Shown: one piece after another, positions 7,282 through 14,179 of the stretch
Numbering within the stretch: position 1 is the stretch's first letter
How the letters are laid out: the number at the start of each line of letters is the position of its first letter
Position numbers and translations under genes: made by a program
Notes under the pieces: model-generated
Seen by the model: only the letters and a program-made list of their open reading frames with translations
What the model was told of the DNA's origin: nothing
The model's database searches: none
Source of the DNA: Pseudomonadota bacterium
Lineage (GTDB): Bacteria > Pseudomonadota > Alphaproteobacteria > Rhizobiales > Methylopilaceae
DNA length: 25,824 nucleotides
Reading direction: 5' to 3'
NCBI GenBank assembly: GCA_023430145.1
Contig: JAEZCD010000318.1
Coordinates: forward strand, 1 to 25,824

Positions 7282-8508
7282 CTAAATCCGCCGCGCCTCG
7301 ACGCGGCGGTTGAGGGCGCGGCCGTCGGCGGTGTCGTTGCCGGCCACGGGCTTGCGCTCGCCCTCGCCGATCGCGATCAGCCGCGCGGGATCCACCCCGG
7401 CATTCACCAGCCAGGCGACGACGGCGCCGGCGCGGCGGCGCGACAGGTCGAGGTTATAGTCGTCCGGCCCGTGCGAATCGGTGTGGCCGGAGATCTCGAG
7501 CTTCAGCCCGGCGCCGCCCTCGAGCGCCGCCAGCAGCTGCCGCAGGGCCGGCTCGGAGGCCGGCTTCAGGCTGTCCCGGTCGTAGTCGAAGAGGATGCCG
7601 TAGAGCCTCGCCCGGCCGTCCTCGGCGATCGCGTCGGCCACCGGATTGGCCGGCGCCGGCGTCTCGCTGCAGGGGGTGCGCGTCCCTTTCGGCGCCGGCG
7701 GCCCGCCCCAGGCCATGCGGCTGCGGTCGCGGTAGCGAACGCCGGCGAGGCTGCCGCGGCTGTCGATGGTGAGGACGGCGCTGCCGAGGATGCCCTTGTC
7801 GGAGCGCAGGCTGAGGCGGGCGACGCCGTCGACCTCGTCGCCCCAGATCTCGCCCCTCGCCTTGCCGCTCTGCTCGACATAGCAGCCGGTGATCGTGCCG
7901 CCCGACTGGGCGAGCTCGATGAAGGCGTTGCGCCCGGCCGCGAAGACGCCGGTGAAGCGGTCGGGCTGGGAGGCGAAGTCCTGCGTGCCGCGGATGATCG
8001 CCTCGCCGAGATAGGTCCATGGCGCCTGGCCGCGACTGCCCTCCACGGTGAGGCGGATCCAGCGGACCGGTGGCGCTCCCGTGACCTCGACGAGGGTCTC
8101 GCCGGACTCGGCTGGGGTGAGCTCCGCCAGGCGGACGAAGCCGCGATCGGGACCTGCCGGCGATCCCTCGAACAGGACCTCGCCGGCCGCGGCTCCGGCG
8201 ACGCCGCCCGGCCGCGGGCCGGCGTTCGCCACCCCCGCCGCGGCGACCGTGGTCGGTGCGCGCAGCTCGAAGACGAAGACGAAGGGCGCCTGGAACTTCG
8301 GGCCGCCATTGCTCCAGAGCGGGGCCGCCGCGCCGTCGAGCAGCGCCAGCGCCGCGGCGGGATTGGCCGAGGCGGAGACGAGGACCGCGCCCTCCGCGGT
8401 CGTCAAGAGATCGGCCGGCGCAGCCTCCTGGGCATTCGCGCCAAAGGCGAGCGACAGCGACAGCGCGGCGATGCCGCCTCCCAAAAAGCCGATGAGATCA
8501 ACGCGCAT
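7282..8508 (-). CDS. Secreted OmpA-family protein with an extra N-terminal beta domain
   Basis: A 408-residue exported protein (signal MRVDLIGFLGGGIAALSLSL, cut near ANA-Q). The C terminus, about 303-408, is an OmpA-like peptidoglycan-binding domain: ILFDYDRDSLKP, GHTDSHGPDDYNLDLSRRRA and the closing NRRVEARRI. Asp344 and Arg359 stand 15 apart, like the diaminopimelate-binding pair of OmpA. There is no N-terminal barrel; instead residues about 30-175 look like a discoidin/galactose-binding-type sandwich (WIRLTVEG..., YLGEAIIRG), and about 176-265 form a second beta-rich segment around GTITGCYVEQSGKARGEIWG. The domain guess for the N terminus is inference. A strong GAGGGGGG site precedes the ATG. 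It is probably anchored to the cell wall in the periplasm and may be co-transcribed with the caspase gene downstream. Confidence 0.88.
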   Translation of the reverse strand: MRVDLIGFLGGGIAALSLSLAFGANAQEAAPADLLTTAEGAVLVSASANPAAALALLDGAAAPLWSNGGPKFQAPFVFVFELRAPTTVAAAGVANAGPRPGGVAGAAAGEVLFEGSPAGPDRGFVRLAELTPAESGETLVEVTGAPPVRWIRLTVEGSRGQAPWTYLGEAIIRGTQDFASQPDRFTGVFAAGRNAFIELAQSGGTITGCYVEQSGKARGEIWGDEVDGVARLSLRSDKGILGSAVLTIDSRGSLAGVRYRDRSRMAWGGPPAPKGTRTPCSETPAPANPVADAIAEDGRARLYGILFDYDRDSLKPASEPALRQLLAALEGGAGLKLEISGHTDSHGPDDYNLDLSRRRAGAVVAWLVNAGVDPARLIAIGEGERKPVAGNDTADGRALNRRVEARRI

Positions 8509-8658
8509 CGTCCCCCCTCGTCTGGAGCTGCCGCCGCTCGTCGGGCGTGTGGACGATACCCTAAGCCTCGCAGAGGAACAGTCGAAACGGCTTCGTCAGC
8601 GGAACGAGCAGCTCGGCGGGCTGACCTAGCCTGCGGCGACCGCCGGATGCACGGCGTC

Positions 8659-8686
8659 CTTGACAGCCGCCCCCCGTCTGCTACCG
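8659..8686 (+). promoter_or_regulatory. Candidate promoter for the IalB-family gene
   Basis: CTTGAC (8659-8664) and CTACCG (8681-8686) are separated by 16 bases, close to the alphaproteobacterial housekeeping consensus CTTGAC-N17-CTATAT in the -35 part but poor in the -10 part. It lies in the 256-base divergent gap between the OmpA-family gene and the IalB-family gene, about 78 bases before the latter's start. A TGACGTCA palindrome follows at 8728-8735. Confidence 0.3.
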
Positions 8687-8764
8687 CCGATCCGCTCTGC
8701 CTCGACAAGGACGTAATCTCCGTGCCTTGACGTCACGTTCCACCGCCAGACACCGGAAAAAGGC

Positions 8765-9268
8765 GTGCAACCAAAATCCTCGATCGCCCGGTTCCTGCTC
8801 GCCGGCTGCCTTCTCGCCGCGCCGCTGACGGCGGGCGCGCAGGGCGTCGTCCGCACCGTGCACGGCGACTGGCAGATGCGCTGCGACACGCCGCCCGGCG
8901 CCCGCGGCGAGCAGTGCGCCCTGGTGCAGAGCGTCACCGCCGAGGACCGGCCGAGCGTCGGCCTCACGGTCATCGTCTTGAAGACGGCCGACAAGAAGAA
9001 CCGGCTGCTGCGCGTCCTCGCCCCGCTCGGCGTGCTGCTGCCGATGGGGCTCGGGCTGCGCATCGACGATGCCGATGTCGGCCGCGCCGGCTTCGTGCGC
9101 TGCCTGCCGAACGGCTGCGTGGCCGAGGTGGTGCTCGAGGAGCCGCTGCTCGGCAAGCTCCGCACCGGCAAGGGGGCGACCTTCATCGTCTTCCAGACCC
9201 CCGAGGAAGGGATCGGCATCCCGGTCTCGCTGAACGGCTTTTCGCCCGGCTTCGACGCCCTGCCCTGA
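8765..9268 (+). CDS. Invasion-associated locus B (IalB) family protein
   Basis: A 167-residue exported protein with a signal peptide (SSIARFLLAGCLLAAPLTAGAQ). The mature part has the IalB pattern: an early HGDWQMRCDTPPG segment with Cys, a second Cys in EQCALVQSV, a central LRVLAPLGVLLPMGLGLRID stretch, a Cys pair in FVRCLPNGCVAEV, and a closing FIVFQTPEEGIGIPVSLNGFSPGFDAL. The four Cys residues probably form two disulfides in the periplasm. The family is named after a Bartonella invasion gene but is widespread in free-living relatives, so no virulence role is implied. The start is GTG at 8765, with GGAAAAAGG just in front; no in-frame ATG is available. Its TGA directly abuts the stop of the convergent response regulator gene. 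Confidence 0.92.
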   Translation: MQPKSSIARFLLAGCLLAAPLTAGAQGVVRTVHGDWQMRCDTPPGARGEQCALVQSVTAEDRPSVGLTVIVLKTADKKNRLLRVLAPLGVLLPMGLGLRIDDADVGRAGFVRCLPNGCVAEVVLEEPLLGKLRTGKGATFIVFQTPEEGIGIPVSLNGFSPGFDALP

Positions 9269-9649
9269 TCAGCGCTGGAGGATTCCGGCGACCGCCTCGA
9301 GCAGCCCGCGGCTCGAAAAGGGCTTCTGCAGGCAGGCGTGGCGACGGTAGCGGTCCTCGATCTCGCCGGACGAGTAGCCGGTGATGAACAGGAACGGGAT
9401 TTTCCGCTCCTGCAGCCGTTCGGCCACCGGATAGCTGTCCTCGCTCTGCAGGCGCACGTCGAGCACGGCGGCGTCGATGCGGCCGGCCTCGATGGCCTCG
9501 AGCGCGCGCTCGACCGAACCGACGGGACCGACGATCGAGAAGCCGGCCTCGTTCAGGTCCTGCTCGAGCTCGTTCGCGATCAGCCACTCGTCCTCGACGA
9601 CGAGCACGCGGCGCGGCCTATTGCGCGACTCCCCCTGCGCGCAGGACAT
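9269..9649 (-). CDS. Single-domain response regulator (receiver only)
   Basis: A 126-residue CheY-like receiver with no output domain. The acidic pocket is Glu19-Asp20, the phospho-acceptor Asp64 (AAVLDVRL), the switch Thr90 (FLFITGYSS) and the invariant Lys109 (CLQKPF). The FITGYSS and LQKPF stretches are typical of stand-alone receivers associated with HWE/HisKA2-type kinases in alphaproteobacteria; that partner class is inference. No histidine kinase is encoded in the window, so it is an orphan here. It ends at 9269, immediately next to the IalB stop on the other strand (joined as TGATCA). Confidence 0.93.
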   Translation of the reverse strand: MSCAQGESRNRPRRVLVVEDEWLIANELEQDLNEAGFSIVGPVGSVERALEAIEAGRIDAAVLDVRLQSEDSYPVAERLQERKIPFLFITGYSSGEIEDRYRRHACLQKPFSSRGLLEAVAGILQR

Positions 9650-9739
9650 GGTCGGCCCCCTTCCCCCGGAAGCGCACCCGTCGATCAGGCTAGCGGCAAA
9701 GGCCGGGCTTGGCCACGGGCCGTGCGCAAATCGTGATCG

Positions 9740-10929
9740 TCATCGGGCCGCCCGCGGCATCGGCCCGCCCGAGAACAGGCAGGCGGCACCGAACAGGCTG
9801 GCGCCCGCGCAGGCGAGCGCGAGCGGGATCGAGGTCCCCGACGGCAGCGCGCCGATGAGCGCCCCGTTCAGCGCGCCGAAGCCGAACTGCAGCGTGCCGG
9901 CGAGCGCCGAGGCGGCGCCGGCGATCTCCGGATGCGGCTGCATGGCGAGCGCGGTCGCGTTCGGCGCGATGAAGCCGAGACTGCCGATGGTGACGAACAG
10001 CGGCACGGCGAGGCCCGCGATGCCGAAGGCGCCGGTCGTCGCGCAGACGAGGAGGACGAGGCCGGCGGCCACCTGCACCGCGCTCGCGAGCCGCACCAGG
10101 CGGACGGTGTCGATCCGCGTCAAGAGGGCACGGTTGATCTGCGAGGCGCCGATGAAGGCGAAGGCGTTGAGGCCGAACAGCACGGCGAAGGCGCCCGGCG
10201 TCATCCCGTGCAGCTCGGTGAAGACGAAGGGCGAGCCGGCGATGTAGGCGAACATGCCGGCCATGGCGAGGCCGTTGCGGCCGCATAGGCGAGGAATCGG
10301 CGGTCGCCGAGGAGGATGCGGTAGGAGCCGAGCGCGCCCATGGCGCCGCCGTTGCGCCGCGCCGCCCGCGGCAGCGTCTCCGGCAGGAGGAACACGACGG
10401 CGACGAGGCAGGCGAGGCCGAAGGCGGCGATCAGCCAGAAGATCGCCCGCCAGCTCGACACGGTCAGCATCTGGCTGCCGGCGAGCGGCCCGAGGATCGG
10501 CGCGATGCCGATCACGAGCATCAGCAGCGAGAAGAAGCGCGCCGCCTCGGTGCCCTCGTGCCGGTCGCGGACGATCGCGCGGGCGATCACCATGCCGGCA
10601 CAGCCGCCGAGCGCCTGCAGGAGGCGGAAGCCGATCAGAGCGTCGATGGAGCCGGCGAGCGCGCAGGCGATCGAGCCGGCCGCGAACAGCGCCGTGCCGG
10701 CATAGAGCGGCCGCTTGCGGCCAAAACTGTCGGAGAGCGGTCCCCAGAGGAGCTGGCCCGCGGCGATGCCGGCGAGATAGGTGGCCAGCGTCAGCTGCAC
10801 CGCCGCATGGCTCGCGGCGAACTCGCGCGCCAGCGCCGGGAAGGCCGGCAGGTACATATCGATCGACAGCGGCGCGGAGGCGACGAGGGCGCCGAGAATC
10901 AGCGCCATGCGCAGGCGAGAGGGAGGCAT
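9740..10929 (-). pseudogene. Bcr/CflA-type MFS drug exporter, frameshifted
   Basis: Two adjoining frames together make one transporter of the usual length (about 396 codons). The first part (10929 to about 10283) carries helices 1-6 with the MFS motif GPLSDSFGRKRPL and the Bcr/CflA start APLSIDMYLPAFPALAREF. The second part (about 10277 to 9740) continues with GLAMAGMFAYIAGSPFVF and helices 8-12. The first frame turns to nonsense after RRFLAYAA at about 10277-10290, within GCGGCCGCAACGGC. Restoring one G (GCCGGCAACGGC) would read YAAGNGLAMAGMFAYIAGSPF, as in intact relatives. So either the gene carries a one-base deletion or the read has an error in a GC-rich spot. Otherwise it shows no decay, which favours a recent event or an error. 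Confidence 0.85.
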
Positions 10930-11067
10930 CGAGTCCGTGGCGGGAAAGGCGAGGCTCGGTTCAACCTTAGCACGGTCCGCCGACGATCGGCGATGCTCCC
11001 GCTCGGCGGAGCCGCCATGCGTGGAAGCTCACCATCGATCGACGGCCTCGTCGCCGAGGTCGGTCGG

Positions 11068-12051
11068 CTACCTCAGTCGATCGCGGAAGAACGCCACGAT
11101 GTCGGCGTTGAGCCGACGGTGGAAGGCGACGCGTTCGAACCCGTGCGCGTCGACGCATATCTCCGGCTCGCCGAAATCGGTGACGACCTTCGTGAATGCG
11201 GCATTGCACGGCGCGTGAAACGCGAAATGGCGCGCCTTGGGCACGACGCGGTAATCCGGCGCCATTGGAAGGTTCCGAGCGACCGAGGCGCTGTCGTCGA
11301 GGCTCACGCCGTCACCGCCCAGTTCCGCCGCCCAGAGCATCACCGGCACCGACACGCCCATCAATCCCGATTTCGTGAATATCGAGCCGAGGGCCGGGTC
11401 GGCGATCACGGCCGCCTTGATCCGACGGTCGTGAACGGGTGCCTCGGCGCGCGCCGCGCCGCGCCGGATCTGCTCGGGCCAACGGTTTCCGGGGAAGGTC
11501 GGGTAGTTGCTGAGAACCAGCTCGAAGTCCGGCTCGCCGCCGATGGCGGTCAGAATCGTGTAGCCGCCCCTGGAGAAGCCGAAGGCGCCGATCCGGTCCG
11601 GGTCGATTCGCGAGGCGTCCGCCCAGTTCCCGAGCATGTAGTCGATCAGCCGCTTCACGTCTTTCGGCCGATCGATCATCGACCTCAGGTCGCCGGAGAG
11701 GCGAATCGCGGACTGACTGCTGTCCAGCGGGTGATTGATCGCCGCGACCACGAATCCCGCATCGGCGAGCGCTGCCGCCGTATCGTGGTGACCGAGGAAG
11801 TCGCCGTTGAGGCCATGCGAGATGACGATGAGCGGATGATCTTCGCCGCTGACCGGACAGTCCTTCGCAGCCGTGACGGTGGCGAGGTCGAAGGCGATCT
11901 CCGCCGGGGCCGTGCGGCATGGGTACCAGATCGCGCCGGTCAGCGATGGCCCAGTGCCGTCGGCCGGGATGTCGATCAGCTTCAAGCCAGCGGATGCAGC
12001 AGGACTCGGGGCGACCAGCACTGCCATCAGGATTGCGCCGAGGAGTCGCAT
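11068..12051 (-). CDS. Secreted alpha/beta-hydrolase (dienelactone hydrolase/PAF-acetylhydrolase-like)
   Basis: A 327-residue protein with a signal peptide (MRLLGAILMAVLVAPSPAASA). The hydrolase core shows the oxyanion strand HPLIVISHGLNG (79-83), the nucleophile elbow GFSRGG with Ser160, a likely acid Asp218 (VIADPALG) and the catalytic His275 (PKARHFAF). Cys45 and Cys65, and Cys282 with Cys299, could form disulfides, which fits a periplasmic location. The layout (ATVWYPC-like start, long lid segment at about 105-150) resembles the predicted dienelactone hydrolases and platelet-activating-factor acetylhydrolase family. The substrate cannot be deduced. It stands alone, with 138 bases to the transporter gene downstream and 249 bases upstream. 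Confidence 0.85.
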   Translation of the reverse strand: MRLLGAILMAVLVAPSPAASAGLKLIDIPADGTGPSLTGAIWYPCRTAPAEIAFDLATVTAAKDCPVSGEDHPLIVISHGLNGDFLGHHDTAAALADAGFVVAAINHPLDSSQSAIRLSGDLRSMIDRPKDVKRLIDYMLGNWADASRIDPDRIGAFGFSRGGYTILTAIGGEPDFELVLSNYPTFPGNRWPEQIRRGAARAEAPVHDRRIKAAVIADPALGSIFTKSGLMGVSVPVMLWAAELGGDGVSLDDSASVARNLPMAPDYRVVPKARHFAFHAPCNAAFTKVVTDFGEPEICVDAHGFERVAFHRRLNADIVAFFRDRLR

Positions 12052-12300
12052 GTCGCGGCTTCTGGGATGGACGCTCGGCCGCCTCGGGCGGCTTCACCGT
12101 CGATGTCGACGTCCTCGGGCCGAGGCTGAGGAGCGCGCCTTTGGTTGCCGGCCGACAACCCCGGCACCCAGCCCCGGTGGACACCAGCGAGAATGCGCGA
12201 ACGGGGTCTCTCAGTCGACTCCGGATCGTCCCGCGTCGCGCGGACGGTGCTCGCCGTCCAGCGGTCGTGAGCGGCCGCCGACGGGTCCGTTCCTGTGCAA

Positions 12301-12705
12301 CTAGTTGACGCGGCGCTCGACTTGGCGAGCGCGGCCGCGCAGGAAGATCGCGAGGTCGAGCTCCAGCTCGTCCTCGCCGACGAGGTCGGCGAGACGGCGC
12401 ATGGCGGTCGGCTCGCCCCAATCGGCGGCCGCCACGAGAAAGGCGCGGGCCTCGGCAACGTCGTCGCGGGCGAGCGCGAGCTCGGCGATCGCGAGCTGGA
12501 TGGCGCCGACGCGGTCCTCGTCGCCGAACACGACGGCCTTGGCGAAGGCGAAGCGCAGCCAGGACTCGGCGGCGGCCGGGTCGACCGGGCCGTCCTCGTG
12601 GCGCCGCAGCGAAGCGGCGAGGTCCAGCATGGCCTCGATGGAGCCGGTGCGGGCAGCCTGCTCGGCGGCGGCGCGGCGAGAGAGATGAGAAGCGAGCGTG
12701 TACAT
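12301..12705 (-). CDS. Small Sel1-like helical repeat protein
   Basis: A 134-residue, all-helical, acidic protein without signal peptide or membrane segment. Repeated units of Sel1/TPR type can be seen: AARTGSIEAMLDLAASL, DPAAAESWLRFAFAKAV, DRVGAIQLAIAELALARDDVAEA and WGEPTAMRRLADLVG. Such repeats mediate protein-protein contacts; no partner is apparent. The frame is open far upstream, but the ATG at 12705 is chosen because GGAG stands 8 bases before it and the upstream residues are Arg-rich low complexity. No operon partner is visible. Confidence 0.72.
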   Translation of the reverse strand: MYTLASHLSRRAAAEQAARTGSIEAMLDLAASLRRHEDGPVDPAAAESWLRFAFAKAVVFGDEDRVGAIQLAIAELALARDDVAEARAFLVAAADWGEPTAMRRLADLVGEDELELDLAIFLRGRARQVERRVN

Positions 12706-12898
12706 GGTCGATCTCCGTTCTCTGTTGGACGGAGAATCGCATCCTCGGCCTGAGCCGGCCTTGAACGGCAGGTGCAGCCGCGGTTCAGGATTTGGCGCAG
12801 ATTTGTTTCGTCGCCGCTGGCGGAGGAAATCTGACCCGGCCATTTGCGGGCGCGTGCCGTACCAGGCCGTCATTGCCGAAGCGCGTCGACGATCCAAT

Positions 12899-12919
12899 CC
12901 TCCGCCTTCGCGGCGGAGG
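12899..12919. terminator. Hairpin downstream of the BamF-like gene
   Basis: A perfect 8-bp stem with loop TTCGC (CCTCCGCC/GGCGGAGG) lies 72 bases after the stop of the 12992-13630 gene. A second, imperfect G/C-rich hairpin is at 12958-12976. Neither is followed by a T run, so these are candidate Rho-assisted ends or mRNA-stabilising structures rather than proven terminators. Confidence 0.3.
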
Positions 12920-12991
12920 TCGAAGGGAAGCTTGGTCGGCGCCCGTCGCGGCCAACGGGGGTGCCTATGGCCCCCCTGCCCCGCCGTCCGG

Positions 12992-13630
12992 TCAGAACGG
13001 GTTGATCCGGCTCCAGAAGCCGCCGCCGCTCGACGCGGTCGTCTTGCCCTTGTCGACATAGGGCGCTGTGGTCGCGGGAGCGCGATAGCCGACCGGCGGA
13101 TCGGACAGGCGGGTGCGGGCCGGCTCGGCCTTGTCCCACCGCTCCTCTTCCCGGACCTTGTGGACCTTCTTGAGCTCGTTCGCGCCGAGGAGGGTATTGC
13201 GCTCGCGGTCTGCGGCCTGCGGAGGCTGGTAGCCGCGCTTGGAGCCGGCCGGCAGCGTATCGCCCTTCATCTCGTCGGCGGTGAGCATTCGGCCGGTCTT
13301 CGACTGCTCGTCCCAGAGCTGCCGCGCCCGGGCGACGTTGGCGTCCTTGCGATCGGCGTCGACCGGGAAGTTCGGCTTCGGAGCGGCGATCGAGCCCGTG
13401 GTGCCGGGGGGCGGCAGCTGCCGCGACGGCGGCACCACGAGCGGCGCGCGCTCGCGGAAATCGATCGCGGCCTTCTCCTCGTCGTCGTCGTCGGCGAGGC
13501 CGAAGCCCTTGAGAATGCCCCCGAGCCCCTCTCCCTCGAAGGTCTGTGCACTGGCCGCCGGTGCGGCGAGGGCCACCGCAGCGGCGAGCGTCGCGCCGCA
13601 GGCGAGGCGGTAGAGATCGATGAAATTCAT
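12992..13630 (-). CDS. Exported protein with a BamF/DUF3035-like motif, downstream of lspA
   Basis: A 212-residue protein with an N-terminal signal (ACGATLAAAVALAAPAASA, cut near ASA-Q), then an acidic patch (DDDDEE) and a largely disordered, Pro- and charge-rich remainder ending in SGGGFWSRINPF. The segment IDFRERAPLVVPPSRQLPPP resembles the conserved core of DUF3035/BamF proteins, small subunits of the alphaproteobacterial outer-membrane assembly machine often encoded next to lspA. Here the protein lacks a proper lipobox (Cys11 lies too early), so membership is tentative; a generic exported protein is the alternative. It starts 53 bases after lspA, with ileS and lspA upstream, and is probably in the same transcript. 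Confidence 0.72.
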   Translation of the reverse strand: MNFIDLYRLACGATLAAAVALAAPAASAQTFEGEGLGGILKGFGLADDDDEEKAAIDFRERAPLVVPPSRQLPPPGTTGSIAAPKPNFPVDADRKDANVARARQLWDEQSKTGRMLTADEMKGDTLPAGSKRGYQPPQAADRERNTLLGANELKKVHKVREEERWDKAEPARTRLSDPPVGYRAPATTAPYVDKGKTTASSGGGFWSRINPF

Positions 13631-13683
13631 GGACACTGACCCGTTACTGTTCGAAAGCGCGGCGGACTCCCCCCGAAGCGGAC

Positions 13684-14175
13684 TCACGCCGTCGCCGGTC
13701 TCCTTCGAAGCAGCGAAGCATACAGGAGCAGGCCGACTCCGGCAACGATGGCCGCGTCGGCGACGTTGAAGACGTACCACTCCCACCCTTTCCAGTGCAG
13801 GAGCACGAAGTCGAGCACGGCGCCGTGGACGGCGCGGTCGATGGCGTTGCCGACGGCGCCGCCGGCGATGAGGCCGAGCCCGACGGCGCTGTAGCTGCAC
13901 GTCTCGCGGGCGAGCCAGACGAGAATCAAGAGCGTCGCCACGATCGCGAGGGCGATCAGCGCGAGGCGACCGAAAGCGCCGTCCGAGCGCAGGAGTCCGT
14001 AGGAGATGCCCGTGTTCCAGACGAGCACGAAGTCGAGGACCGGCAGCACCTCGATGCGGCCGCGCGTCTCCAGCGGACCGAGGACGGCGAGCTTGCTCGC
14101 CTGGTCGAGCGCCAGCACGGCCAGCGCGACGAGGAGGCCGAGCCGCGTCCGCGGTCCGACGAGGCCGAGCCGCAT
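13684..14175 (-). CDS. lspA: Lipoprotein signal peptidase (signal peptidase II)
   Basis: The aspartyl membrane protease that removes signal peptides from diacylglyceryl-modified prolipoproteins. It is 163 residues with four membrane helices. The conserved blocks are LDQASKLAV (helix 1), WNTGISYGLL, GNAIDRAVHGAVLDFV with catalytic Asp122, and FNVADAAIVAG with catalytic Asp140. The start ATG lies four bases after the ileS stop, so the two are co-transcribed; the ileS-lspA pairing is common across bacteria. Confidence 0.96.
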   Translation of the reverse strand: MRLGLVGPRTRLGLLVALAVLALDQASKLAVLGPLETRGRIEVLPVLDFVLVWNTGISYGLLRSDGAFGRLALIALAIVATLLILVWLARETCSYSAVGLGLIAGGAVGNAIDRAVHGAVLDFVLLHWKGWEWYVFNVADAAIVAGVGLLLYASLLRRRPATA

Positions 14176-14179
14176 CGGC

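Noticed and set aside
10558..12129. 523-codon plus-strand frame over the transporter and hydrolase
   Set aside because: Shadow of two recognisable minus-strand genes; no domain can be seen in it.
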